Shown here: piece after piece, positions 45,601 through 55,932 of the stretch | Layout of the letters: each line of letters starts with the position of its first letter | How positions within the stretch are numbered: the stretch's first letter is position 1 | DNA from: Gongronella butleri | Taxonomy: Eukaryota; Mucoromycota; Mucoromycetes; Mucorales; Cunninghamellaceae | Direction: 5' to 3' | DNA: 64,000 nucleotides | Assembly: GCA_025201375.1 (NCBI GenBank) | Contig: JAIWZP010000060.1 | Span: forward strand, 92,401-156,400 | Notes under the pieces: generated by a model | Told to the model about the DNA's origin: nothing | Databases searched by the model: none | What the model saw: only the letters and a program-made list of their open reading frames with translations | Position numbers and translations under genes: made by a program

Positions 45601-47158
45601 GGTGCGCTTGCGCGTCGCTTCGGCAATCTCGAACTTCTCCGTCACCACATAAGAGTACACACACCGCCATTTGGACTCCGCGTGCTGCGCCAGCGCGTCG
45701 GCATCCGCCGCCAGCTTCTCCTTGGCTGCATCCTTCATCTTGTATTTGGGAAGTTCTGCCGGGAACTTTTCATCCTTGGCGGCCTTATCGTACGCATACA
45801 TTGCGTAACCACGGCATTGATAGGGCTTGAGATCCTAAAAAATATCGAGAAAAAAAAAAAAAAAAAGGTCAGGTCGCTCGCTCTCTCGTTCTCTCTCTCT
45901 CGCTTTATCCTTACCGGATGATCCACCGCAAACTTGGCCGCAAGGTATCGCATGAAGAATTCCTCAAAGTTCTCGACGACATTGTTCTTCATGATGACGG
46001 CAAGCTGGACGGCCGTCTGGCTGGTGATGTCCGTGAAGCCATTGGCCTTGTTGTTGGTGCCAATGGGTTTTGACATGGTGATGGACGGGTGGGCTTGTTT
46101 GAATCGATCAAATGCTTCCAAAAAGGCCATGCGCGTGTCATCGTCCGAAAAGAGAGCCTTGTTGGACGCCTGGCCACCAAGGATGAGCTGGAACACCGCC
46201 GTGAAAAAATCTTGGGTGAAAATGGCGCGTGGGACGTGTTGACCAGCGCCAAGGACATCCACCACGTATTGCTGGGTAAAGAGCATGGCATGGATGACGA
46301 GCTTGCGGTTGAAGGAAGCAACTTGGTGGACAGCGTCCATAAAAGTGTTCTTGTCGTTCTCCGGGATATCGTCGTGTAAGAGAGTGCGTAAACCGTGCTT
46401 GATCACCATCATTCGCGTCTTGCCCAAGCGCTCCTTGGTCTTGACCGATTTTCTCGCCATGTACTCAGGGCACACTTTGTTCGTCGGCCGCGAGTGAGTG
46501 TAGGCAAGCTCCAAGCGTGCCTTTGCCTCGGCACGCAGGCGCACATAGTCGCCATTGTCTTGCTCCATGCGCGCTAGGGCCGCCACGGGGTCGCTGGTGA
46601 AATCAGGTTGTGCCTCAAGCATCGCCGACGCTTCGCCGTCCAGTCGATCGGCGGCCGCCTTGCACCGTGGGCACGGATTCTTCACGGCAGCCGAGCTGGC
46701 CTTTGTTGACGCGGCGAATTCCTCTTTGGCGCTTCGTTTGTCTTTCTTTTCGTCGCTCTTTTGTCGTCGTTTCGATGTCATGCGACCCTTTCCTTTTTTT
46801 GCGCGACGGCCTATTAAAAAAAACAAAAAAAAAAAAATAGGCAGTGAGAAGGGCTGGTCAGGGCCAACCGTTTTCCCTAGCTCTGCTTACTGTTGTCTAC
46901 GACAGGCTGTTGTTGTTGTTGCTGTTGCTGTTGCTGCACACCGCCCTCCGTGTCGTCATTGTCTTGCGCCGTCGTCACGACATGCGTGTTTTGCTGCCCA
47001 GTCCCTGTCGCACCAGAATCCGTCACGGCTTCAGCCTCTACACGGGGCGACGCCTCCACAGCTGCTTCCCCCGCTTCCGTCACCTCTTGGCCCACGTTCT
47101 CCTGGTCCGCAGCTATCTTGGCAGCAAGCTTCTCCTTGACAATGGCAAAACGCGGCAT
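42699..47158 (-). CDS. Fanzor: eukaryotic TnpB-family putative RNA-guided endonuclease
   Basis: Five exons (47158-46891, 46810-45915, 45834-44102, 44029-43259, 43182-42699; all GT-AG, frame kept) encode 1383 residues with no internal stop. The C-terminal third shows the split RuvC nuclease of TnpB/Fanzor: RuvC-I Asp1018 in HVWGVDPGVSEIFVAVD; CIGDATF at 1240-1246, where the usual RuvC-II Glu is replaced by Gly1242; Glu1282 in VPEPFTSKTC, matching the relocated Glu reported for Fanzors; a zinc ribbon C1289/C1292 and C1318/C1321; and RuvC-III Asp1328 in LWQRDVNAARNI. The N-terminal part has poly-Gln (about residues 75-84), a basic stretch with a likely nuclear signal (SRRAKKGKGRMTSKRRQK) and a CPRC motif. 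An alanine-rich insertion covers about residues 515-705. Prokaryotic TnpB is about 400 residues. Autonomous spread or a domesticated role cannot be decided here. Confidence 0.88.
44886..45459 (-). other. Alanine-rich insertion coding region in the Fanzor gene
   Basis: About 190 residues, roughly half alanine with Gln, His, Asn and Thr, encoded within exon 3 in frame. Codons GCG, GCA, GCC and GCT are all used, so this is not a simple triplet expansion. A Ser/Met/Asp-rich segment (SEMMIDPIHDADS...) follows before conserved-looking sequence resumes at about LSITTAAITKYPHFF. Confidence 0.8.
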
Positions 47159-47559
47159 GGAAACAAAGAGGGAAAAAGAGGAAGCGAGAGGAAGCGAGAG
47201 GATGCAGAAAAAGAAGCTGGAAAGAAAAGCAAAAAAAAAAAGGTGGCTCCTTTTTTTTTTTTTCTATCTTCCTTTGACCGCGTCTTCTTTTCCAACCCCG
47301 CCCATCCCATCCATGACCGCCAAATGCAAGCGCCTCGGATGACTAAAGGCATCAGCTTCAATGTACCACCGATGCTGTGCATTATGTAAAAGGGACCGCT
47401 AGCTAGGTGGTGACCGATAAAATCGCTTTTATCGTTACAAGGTCCAGCGGCCCTTGCCTGGCCTGGCAAGATGCGGGGCCACTTTTAGCTTTGAAAGGTG
47501 CGAGGCCACTTGAAACACGTATTTTTTGATTTCCTCTTCTCATGAGAAATTAAAACCCG
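47159..47559. promoter_or_regulatory. 5' flank of the Fanzor gene
   Basis: About 400 bp between the Fanzor start codon and repeat R1. An A/T- and purine-rich segment adjoins the start codon on the + strand. A perfect 8-bp hairpin (CGATAAAA-TCGC-TTTTATCG) lies at 47415-47434. No TATA box was convincing and no inverted repeat matching the 3' flank was found. Confidence 0.4.
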
Positions 47560-48030
47560 AAGGTCGACTCGATCATTTTGCAGATGAATCCAAAATTCCG
47601 TTATTTTTCAACTTTAGCACTGGATCTCGAAATATTCTGTGGATCGTGGTGAAACTGGTACGAATTGAATCAGGCACACTCGGGTGTCGTCATTTCCTGC
47701 TTGTTTGCTTGCCCGATAAACGATGTTTCCATGCTTGCAAAATCCATTTAAACTTTTGAACAATTTTCTAACTCATTTTTCTCGACAACGGAAACAACGA
47801 CGTCCAGAACTTTTAACGTGTCGAAAGCACCATTTGAATGTCTCCCAGATGAGTCCAACTTCATTACGATCCGATCAAAACCGACGGAGAAAACAGCTTT
47901 TTTTCGATATTTTCGTTAATGGCACTTTGCTCGACAACGGTCTAGTCTATCTGTGATTTTTATTCCAGATTTGCTAACAAACAGGGGGAAAAGCGTCTAA
48001 TGGGTTGATTTGTAGGGCGCTTACTTGAGC
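47560..48030 (+). repeat. Dispersed repeat R1, copy c
   Basis: This matches 39886-40440 in the same direction, without the MITE and with fewer interruptions. It passes straight into R3 rather than R2. Copies b and c therefore bracket the Fanzor gene as direct repeats about 7.6 kb apart. Confidence 0.85.
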
Positions 48031-48830
48031 AATCGCCATGTTCGAATATCTCGGATTTTCCAAGGGGTGCAGACGAGGATTTGAAAAGAGCAAAATGTAA
48101 GTCCTCAGATCGCCACGCCATTCAACCGTAGGGTTATGTCACCCCAATGACCGATACTGATGCAATAAAAAAAGGAGGTGCATCAGCTGATTTCTGCGTA
48201 AATTGCAATTTGCCTCGTTTTTTCGCCTCAAGTCAAAGTCGACGAAGATTGGACATAGAGCCGCGAAACAGAGATCATCAGAAAGACCACGGCCTGTTGC
48301 ACACGTAGTTGTCAATGATCACTGCAAAAAATGAGTCCCAGGCAGAACTGATGCGAACAGATCGTTTGCGGGGCAACTTTGACGCGTGAAAAACCGCATC
48401 AGACGTCGCGTTACACGCGCTTGATCATCATCAAATCCATACTTCCGGAGTCTCTCTTGCTAGTGGACGCATCAGCGCGGCTCTATGGACGCGTTTTTCC
48501 CATGCAATTCGCGCTTGAAATTTAATCTAAAATCATGAATTTCTCGTCAGCCACCTGGGCGATCCCACTCTTTTTTGGTGTTTTCTGTGGTTTCTTCCTG
48601 CATTGTCTTTTGTGTGGAAATTTGGTGGAAATCTGAAGACCTATTTTCTCAATTTTGGTTTTGGGTGCTCGCCACGACTAAAATTTTATTTGCGTGTGGC
48701 GCGCCCCGATGCCTTTTGGTACCTTGCAAATTGGGTGTCCCTCGAGGTTTCTAGCCTGCCATTTCACGCTACACTGTATTTTGAGTCATCATCGGGATTG
48801 GCTGATCAGTTTTAGTTGCCCTTCTGTTAA
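48030..48830 (+). repeat. Dispersed repeat R3, copy b
   Basis: Related to 22980-23960 and 63077-63960. The last part contains a frame (about 48603-48815) whose translation resembles the corresponding frame at 63630-63818 (KFGGNLKTYFLNFGFG against KFGAILETHISHFGLG), which hints at an eroded coding sequence inside the repeat. Confidence 0.75.
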
Positions 48831-49964
48831 AATGGACCATCTGGGGGTGTTTCTCCTGGTATACTCGTGCGAATGGTCACAAATGCATGTCGAGGGCGAA
48901 GCACCTCGGTCGTGCCTGTCCACGGCATCAATAAAACGAGTGCAGGCTTGCAAAATAATCTCAATTTCCTTTTTCCTTGTCAATGCATCAAAGAGTGCTA
49001 AAAAAATGCAAACAATCTCTCTCTCCTTTTTTTTTTTTTTTGTTGCTGCAACACGATTTCCCACTCCATATCGCTGCTGGACACACGGTGCTGCAACGAG
49101 ACCAACTAAAAATATTGCCACAGTACAACGCCTTTTTCCTTTTGTCATCACACACAATACAGTAGCAATCCTTCTCTCCTTGTTTGTTTTGGTCAACATC
49201 ATACCTTAAAGAGAACCGCATTCGGATGCAGAGAGGAGGTTAAAACGGTCGCTGGCTCGTTACTGGGCGACGAAAAAAAAAGGATGCAAAAAATAAAAAA
49301 GGATGCACGCCCATAAAGGGGAAAGGAAGCGAGATCAACCACAAAAAAAAAGGATGCCGGACATGCCAATTTTTTTTTTGGTCCGATGCGCAACAGGGTC
49401 GCTCCCTTCAATTTTTGTTCTACAGCTTAATGAAGCTTTTTGTATGGAAACCAAAGGACATGTCGCAAAAGTAAAAGAAATATCGGAAAAAGGAAGGAAA
49501 TAACAATCTCTTAAGATTGAGGTTAGACATGTTGTGTGAAAATTTGAAGGCAATCTACTTTGTAGAAAAAAGAAAAAATGGGCCTTTGATATTTTGGGTT
49601 TTAATTCTAGAAGATGTGGCTGTTGACCTGTTAATAATAAAATAATAAAAATAACTTTTCATCATTTTATGCAAGTAAAAAAAAAAAAAAGGACGCAGGA
49701 AGACTGAGACCTGGGGGCAACGTCAATTATTCACCCATTTTTTGTGATCCCGCAGCCACATTAGGATTTCTGTAAAATGTGACCAATCAACGAATTAGTA
49801 CCCTAATTTAGGAAGTTCTCTTTGAGTGTTTTTTTAACGTGCTAGTGGCCCCCCGGAAAAATCCAAGCCATTCACCTAAAATAAACAGGATCCTGCAAAC
49901 TTTAGCTCGCTTTTCCTTTTTTTTTTTTTTTTTTTCTTTTTGCTTTCCATTTAAACTTTTAAAC
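48831..49964. other. Intergenic 1.1 kb upstream of TIM13
   Basis: No gene was recognised. It includes several A/T tracts, an A/T-only stretch near 49630-49690 and the TIM13 promoter. A very long T-tract lies 30-50 bp before the ATG. Confidence 0.5.
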
Positions 49965-50546
49965 ATGAGCGACTATTCTAACTTTGGCAGCGGCGAACTG
50001 GTAAGCAGCCGCACGATCACGCTGCAACACGGGCGACTGACGTGGGGTTTCTATTGTAGAGCAACAAGAAGCAGGAGGTTATGGACCAAGTCCGTGGCGA
50101 GCTTGCCATGGCCAACGCCCAAGAGCTGATCAACGTAAGTGGGCGCCACCTGTCAATCTTTAAACACGTGTCGGCAGCAGCAAGAGGGGAGGAGGCAGCA
50201 TCAATTGGCAACAACGACAGAGAAAGCACGCATAGAAGGTGCTTTTTATGTGCTTTTTCTCCAAAAGTTTTGCCCATCGATGACGCGCAGCCAAAGGATC
50301 GCACGCCGTGGCGAAGGGAGGTTGCACAGTTCTCACTCTTTTTTTTTGTTTTTTTTTACTTTTTTGCAGAAAATCAACGAAAAGTGCTACTTGAAGTGTG
50401 TCCCCAAGCCCGGTGCCCGCCTCGAGAGCGGTGAGCAGCAATGCTTGTCCAAGTGCATGGACCGCTACATGGAGGCCTGGAACGTCGTCTCGCGCTCGTA
50501 CGTCAATAGAATCCAACGCGAATCCCAGGGCGGCCAAATGATGTAA
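49965..50546 (+). CDS. TIM13: Mitochondrial small Tim chaperone Tim13
   Basis: Three exons (49965-50000, 50060-50134, 50370-50546) encode 95 residues. The twin Cx3C motif (CYLKC and CLSKC, 15 residues between the motifs) that makes two disulfides is present. [20 protein letters not shown] before the first motif and [20 protein letters not shown] after the second are typical of Tim13 rather than Tim8, Tim9 or Tim10. Tim8-Tim13 hexamers guide hydrophobic precursors across the intermembrane space. Folding of such proteins depends on Mia40, also encoded in this window at 61556-62128. The first exon codes for only 12 residues. Confidence 0.93.
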
Positions 50547-50659
50547 ACCGATTTGCATTGTACATAAAATCTTTTTCCCGATACACGAAAAATTAAAAAA
50601 AAGCAACAACTAGCGCTCCTTGCGGGCTCAAAAGTTCAAAAGTAGGGGGGTATCGTCTT
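50547..50659. terminator. Convergent 3' ends of TIM13 and CNOT11
   Basis: Only 113 bp separate the two stop codons, so both 3' untranslated regions must be short or overlap. A candidate signal ATAAAA lies at about 50564 for TIM13. Confidence 0.4.
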
Positions 50660-52139
50660 TTATTGATTGGTGATTGCCTGGTACAATGCAGATGCGCCAG
50701 GATTGTGGATGAATTCGAGGCAAAATACTTGTAAATCCAAGACATAGTCACTGAGAGGCTGCAGCGCTTGCATTTTGATCAGCGAGAAGATGAATTTAGA
50801 GACCTAGCAACGGGAGGGTGGGGATCAGTTCAATTCCAATTCCTCAAGAAAAACAGTAAAACAAGGGAGAGGGGAGGGGAGGCTTACGTGGCGTACGAGC
50901 TTGTCTTGCCAGGGTCCATCGACATCATAACACGACTGTATGGCTTTGAGGATGTAGGCGTGAACAAAGTCCGCATTGAACAAGTGTGGTTCCTGGGTCA
51001 GCACATGGTGGACAACCTCGATGCTATTCATGCTGACGGGCTGGCCAATGAGTGCATCCATGTACATGGGCGCGAGCAGCGTGTGCTGCAGCAGCAGCGG
51101 CACCACGTTGGTCGCCAGCAGCAGGTTCAAATCGATCAATGGCACTAGCTGCGTAGGCACCAACGGCAGCGTGTCCACAAGACGCGGCCACGTCGTGCAC
51201 GCGCGGATCAAAATCTAAAAACGAGGACAATTTTAATAAATTTAGCCCATCGGCCGGTTTTTTGCGCTTGCAATCTTGCATTGTTCTCCGTGATGGTCAG
51301 TGTCCGCGTGGGCGCAGCATGCATGAGTGCAGCCAGGTGGGCCATGGCCGCCGCATTGCCCAGTAAACGTGTTTTTGAGGAAATCTAGTGAAAATACAAG
51401 GCGCAACGTGGTTCCAATGAGTCTGCGCGTTCTCTTTTCGAAACCATCCACTTTTTTTTTTTTTTTTTTGGAATTTACCAGCGCATCCCAGTCGATGGTG
51501 GTGGCATTGTCGAGTTTTACGTTGTCCATGGATGGTGACGACGTGACGACGGCATCCGGGGCAACGAGCCACCTCGCCACCGCCTGCTTGAGCTCTGCAT
51601 GGCGTTCCATGGACAACACAGGGTGGCTGAGGACCGTGTCGGGACGTTGTGCCAGGGCATTGGGCGATTGCTGCGCAAACTAGAGCGGCAAAACGAAAAA
51701 GAAGGAATTAAAAAAAATAATCAATGCAACGTGACGCGTGACGCAAAGCTTACGTTGTCGGCCTTGCCCGACAACAGCGAGGCAACAAAACGCCGTTCGA
51801 CCCACTGGCCGCGCACGCACGGGTCGAGACACTCGAGAAAGAGGCACAAGAACGGATTTTGCGTCGTTTCCTCGGCCGCATAATAGGCATACAGCACGTA
51901 CAGCGCGAAAAGTCGGTGTGCGAGATCCTGACGCATAAAAAAAAAAAGGCCAAAGAGGGTGAGAGCCGCTCAGGGATGGCAACGAAGCGTGCAAAAAAGA
52001 AAAAAAAAGTCGCGTGTTTTACCGTGTTTGGCGCGTCATAAAGGTAAAAGGCTTCAAGTGCGGCGTCAAAGGTGACCCTCGCTTTGTGCTGGCGCCGGTG
52101 GCGGTCGAACAACTCCTGGAACGACAGCGTCAGGTCCAT
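50660..52139 (-). CDS. CNOT11: CCR4-NOT complex subunit 11 (CNOT11)
   Basis: Six exons (52139-52023, 51927-51754, 51679-51479, 51384-51280, 51214-50888, 50803-50660) encode 355 residues in frame. The intron after exon 4 seems to use a GC donor (AAT|GCAAGA), because the only GT sites in that exon would destroy it. Family features are ALYVLYAYYAAEETTQNPFLCLFLECL, ERRFVASLLSG, the C-terminal helices MNSIEVVHHVL, DFVHAYILKAIQSC, KLVRHVSKFIFSLIKMQAL, and the closing VFCLEFIHNPGASALYQ. CNOT11 binds the NOT1 N-terminus with CNOT10 in animals and is absent from budding yeast, which fits an early-diverging fungus. It acts in cytoplasmic mRNA deadenylation and decay. Confidence 0.85.
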
Positions 52140-52745
52140 AGCCAAAGGGAGAATGGATCGAAAACGGAGAGGGGGGCGAGGGAAAAAAAAAGGTTCTGTG
52201 CGCCAATTCGATTTACAGGTGACACAACATGAGCGGGGCGAGCGGGCGTGGCTAGCCTTTTGTGACACAGCCAATTTTCACAAAGAAAAAAAAGGGGGTT
52301 CGAGGCAGTGGGCTGATTTTAGTGTCTGATTCTTCGAGAAAATCAATCAAATTGAAAGATGGTTGAATTTTTTTTATTACGTGGGATGTGTGTATAAATA
52401 GACAAAAGGAAAGGAACGAGGGGGTTGCGGCGCGGTGGGGGGCAAGTTGGCAGGACGAGGGGGGGAATATGAGCATTGGATGTGCAAGAAAAGCAAAAAA
52501 AAAAAAATCTAAAGGGTGTTTTGCGTGGAGGCGCGGAGGGTGGTGTATGGATGAATTGTCAAACCAGAAAAAAAAAAGGAGTGAACAAAAGAGGTGGGAG
52601 AATAAGGAGACTGGCGTGAGCAGCAGCAGCACCAGCAGCAGAAAGGGATAGAGAAAGAGGGCGAGAGCAACAGATGAGGGAGGACGGCGAGGAGGGAGAA
52701 GAAAAAAAAAAGAGGAATGGGGGAGAAGAGGGGGGAGGGGAAGGA
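52140..52745. other. Intergenic 0.6 kb, no gene seen
   Basis: CNOT11 promoter and GT31 3' region, purine-rich on the + strand. It includes a CAGCAG run at 52618-52640. Nothing coding. Confidence 0.5.
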
Positions 52746-53549
52746 TTATGGCTGTCGTGCCTTTTCCATGATCTGATGGACGTTTAAAAAGTGATTGTCC
52801 TTTTTAAGTGCATGGACGACCATGGTGGAATTGAGGTCGATGAGCTTTGAATAGATGGTGTTTGACTCGATATAATCGTGGATTCTGCAGTTCCTGACTT
52901 GATAATCCACTCTGGTATTGCTCCAGTCAAACCATTTTTGGACCTGTGAGTCTTCGTGGCCGGCCTTGTAGGTGGCGGGGACGTCGTTTGTGGCGACCCA
53001 TTGGACAAGGTCAAACGACAAGCCATAGCACTCGCCACCCATGAATGTGTTGCCCACCAGGTAGCCCCAATAGCTCATGTTGCGCGGTGTGCGTGCCAGG
53101 TCCGTGGCGAGCCTGTCAAGATACAAGTACGAGTCGTCGTCGGCCTTTAGGACGAAATCCACGGGGTGGTCGCGGAACACCTGGGCCATGAGCTTGAAAT
53201 ACTCGTAAGTTTTGCCGTCGTTCATGTTCTCGACAATGTCCAAGGGCAAAATATCGCGATACGTGTCCATTTCATCGCGCGGCGCGTCATTGCCCATGAC
53301 AAACTTGTAAGTGACGCCCTCTGGTATATGCTGCAAATAGGTGTCGCGGATCAGTTGCCGCCGCTGATAATTGCTCGCTGTGGTGAAGATGCCAATAAAG
53401 ATCTGTGTCGTGTCGTCCACCTCCATATACGAGTCTGTGCACCGCCAGTCCACTGGCATCCCGAGATTCGGCGCATTGATATGATACAGGTGTGAGCTCA
53501 GGTAGATCAGCGCGTAAATCGCAACAACCACTAGTACTTTGCGTAGCAT
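52746..53549 (-). CDS. GT31-type beta-1,3-galactosyltransferase-like type II membrane protein
   Basis: A single exon of 267 residues. A short cytoplasmic start and one membrane segment (about residues 4-20) suggest a Golgi enzyme. The GT31 hallmarks appear in order: IFIGIFTTASNYQRRQLIRDTYL (about 50-72), KFVMGND, the DxD metal-binding motif in VLKADDDSYLYL (Asp137-139), WGYLVGNTF, ECYGLSFDLV and GHEDSQVQKWF, where Glu199-Asp200 match the conserved E-D pair of the family. The stem region is very short and the protein is smaller than most animal relatives (about 320-400 residues) although the catalytic core is complete. The acceptor glycan is unknown. Confidence 0.9.
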   Translation of the reverse strand: MLRKVLVVVAIYALIYLSSHLYHINAPNLGMPVDWRCTDSYMEVDDTTQIFIGIFTTASNYQRRQLIRDTYLQHIPEGVTYKFVMGNDAPRDEMDTYRDILPLDIVENMNDGKTYEYFKLMAQVFRDHPVDFVLKADDDSYLYLDRLATDLARTPRNMSYWGYLVGNTFMGGECYGLSFDLVQWVATNDVPATYKAGHEDSQVQKWFDWSNTRVDYQVRNCRIHDYIESNTIYSKLIDLNSTMVVHALKKDNHFLNVHQIMEKARQP

Positions 53550-55011
53550 TCAACAAAATAAGAGATGTCTGCTGCCGTGGAAAGAATAAATAAAAAGGAA
53601 TAGGGCGGGGGGAGGAGAGAGTGGTGACAAAAAGGGAAGGCGGGCGAAAGAGTGAGGAAAAAAGAAGGGGCAAACAAAATGAGCAAAAGGGCGAAAACAA
53701 GAAAAAAAAAAGAAAAGAAGAAAGAAAAAGGGAACTCAAATTCAATCCGTAGGAGCTTTTTTTCCATGCGCTGACTCCGCCTTTTTTTTTTTTCGATGGT
53801 GCCTGTTTTTTTTCGTTGTCCTCCCTCCCCCCAAACACTCTTTTGTCTTTTTGCACCTCATCCAAGACCTTGGCTGCGCCTGGTGTTCCGCCGCTCGAAT
53901 TGAACGTGGCATCATTTCCGTTGCCCACGGCATCCTCTTTTTTTCTTTTGTTGCCAACGTGTCAATATATCGTTTTTCTCCATTTTTTATGTGTTTCCGT
54001 CCATTGGGATGTTTGCTGCTCAGATTTTTTTAGGAGGGGTGGAAGGGGGATCAGGGCCCAATCATTGGCTGGTGTTTATTTCGTGGGGGGAGGGGCAACA
54101 GGCGTGCCATTTCTCATGTTTCTCCACTAATCCTTTCTTGGCCATCGGAAGAAAATCACTGGGCTTGTTCTTGGCCTGATCCAAAAATACAGCGCTCGCC
54201 AAGCTTGCCTTTTTCTTTCGGATTTGATTGTGGCTCATGGGTCTTTGAGCGGAGGAAGGGGGGACGCAAGCCGCTTTGCACGGCAAAAAAAAAAGAAAGC
54301 CGCCATAGCCATGGGGTTCACTTTTTTTCATGGTTTTTTTTTCTCAAAAAGATGAAAAAATGGGTAATCGGCTGGTGTTGCACACTCAATTGAGCCAATT
54401 GATCCTTGGAGAGAGGCATCATGCCAAACTTGGAATGTCAGCTTGTGGCGTTCCGCTGACGAAGGATTGGCTAGATCAAAAACTAGGGCCGAAGGGATCG
54501 ACATTCATTGCGGATCCCTCTGTGTCGCCTGTTCCCCTAGCTCTCGGAGCAAGCTGAAACGTGGGTCCTTTCCACCAGTCACAGACCAAGACGGCAGGCC
54601 AAATGCGCAAAATGAGCAAAAATGCGCGTCATTTGCCGTTCCTGGCAATGAAAAAACACCATCAGCTGGTTCCCCCCTTTGTGCCACAATCTGTCACATG
54701 ACACGCAGGCTGTTGATTCCTCACTCACCCATCAGCCACAATGCAAAAATAAAGAGATTAAAAAAAAAAGCTCATCGCGCACGCGGATGAGCCATAAATA
54801 CATTTTTATTTGTTTTGTGTGTGATCTTGCGATCTTTCTTGTTTAAGAATAAAGCAAAGATAAGAGAGAAAAGGGGGGATGACAATGAAAAAGTGAGTGA
54901 GGGGGGTAATGCATGCGAATTGGGGTATTTTTTTGGATTTTGTAAAGCTTTGTCAAAGAAAACGGACGAATGAATGGAGGGGGGAGCAAAGGAATGGAGA
55001 GTTTGACGCGC
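53550..55011. other. Intergenic 1.5 kb, no gene seen
   Basis: It contains the promoter of the GT31 gene and the 3' region of the Ecl1-like gene. I recognise no protein domain, repeat or RNA gene in it. Confidence 0.5.
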
Positions 55012-55413
55012 CTAGGCAACGAATGGCTTGGGTGCGAAAAAGGCGGTGGCCGTTGTCAATGAGCTTGCCACCATGGGCTGGCAGCGTTTGACGAGAATGG
55101 GGCGTTTGCTGCGCGACCGCGTGTAATTCATGACCCAAGGATACGAGGACGCGGGCTTGTTTGCCTGCTGTTTGGCGCGCAGGGTCTTGAAGCGATGCGC
55201 CACCTTGTTGGTCGCGTCGTGACCTCCCAACATCATCATTTCTTCATCTTGTGCCTGTTTCTCCTCATCCAGCAGCAATGCCGCCGACTTGTTTTCGCTG
55301 TTGTGGCTGCTGTGGTTGACGTCCTGAACACGGCACTGATCCGAGCAATACAAGCTCGAGTCTTCGAGATCGTCAATGCGCTGGTCACACATGATACACC
55401 AAGACAAGTCCAT
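55012..55413 (-). CDS. Ecl1-like small zinc-finger protein
   Basis: A single exon of 133 residues. The N-terminus carries a compact Cys motif (WCIMCDQRIDDLEDSSLYCSDQC) of the Ecl1/2/3 family, small fungal proteins that extend chronological lifespan and respond to nutrient and zinc stress in fission yeast. The rest is charged and low in complexity, with a basic patch (YTRSRSKRPILVKR) and no membrane segment. Family proteins are usually short, so the length fits. The family call rests on the Cys spacing and neighbouring residues; the cellular role is by analogy. Confidence 0.7.
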   Translation of the reverse strand: MDLSWCIMCDQRIDDLEDSSLYCSDQCRVQDVNHSSHNSENKSAALLLDEEKQAQDEEMMMLGGHDATNKVAHRFKTLRAKQQANKPASSYPWVMNYTRSRSKRPILVKRCQPMVASSLTTATAFFAPKPFVA

Positions 55414-55932
55414 TGTATATAAAGAAGAAAACGGGGAAAGAAGAAAAAAAAAAGTGACGAAAGAAAGAGGTGAAGAAAAAAAGGAAAGAGGAAAAAGAGG
55501 TTCTCTCTTTCCCAGAAAAGGGCTCTTTTTATAGTCATCTGCGCCTTTTGGGCGGAGCTTTCTTTTTTTTTTTTTTGCAATTCGTGAAAGTGCTGGAATT
55601 TTTTTTTTTCTGTGTGTGCCTGCGGCACCGCCGCCGCTTTAATTCAATTCCATGATACATTTCCATAAAGCATGCGCGACAACGTGGTCATCCACGCGAT
55701 TGCAAAGTGCTTTTGTCTTGATGTTGCTCCAAATGACAAGAAAATGAGGCAAATTGCCGCGTGCTGCGGCTTGGTGTTTTGTTGACAGGTCACCTTGCCG
55801 CAGCCCCGTGGAGTGCAGAAAATTTTTTTTCATGCGCCTCCCAATCACGTCAATTCAGCATCCAATCAATGCCAAAGGGTGACAAATGGTTCCTTTTTTT
55901 TCATCTAAAAAGTTTATTTCACCATCTATCAT
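55414..55932. other. Intergenic 0.5 kb, no gene seen
   Basis: Promoter region of the Ecl1-like gene and 3' region of the helicase gene. Contains A- and T-tracts; nothing else identified. Confidence 0.5.

Noticed and set aside
42543..48780. CTACACTGTA at both ends of a 6.2-kb stretch as transposon termini around the Fanzor
   Set aside because: The two motifs are in direct rather than inverted orientation and sequence next to them does not match.
52618..52640. CAGCAG run as a coding poly-Gln exon
   Set aside because: It lies in an intergenic region with stops close by in all frames and no splice context.
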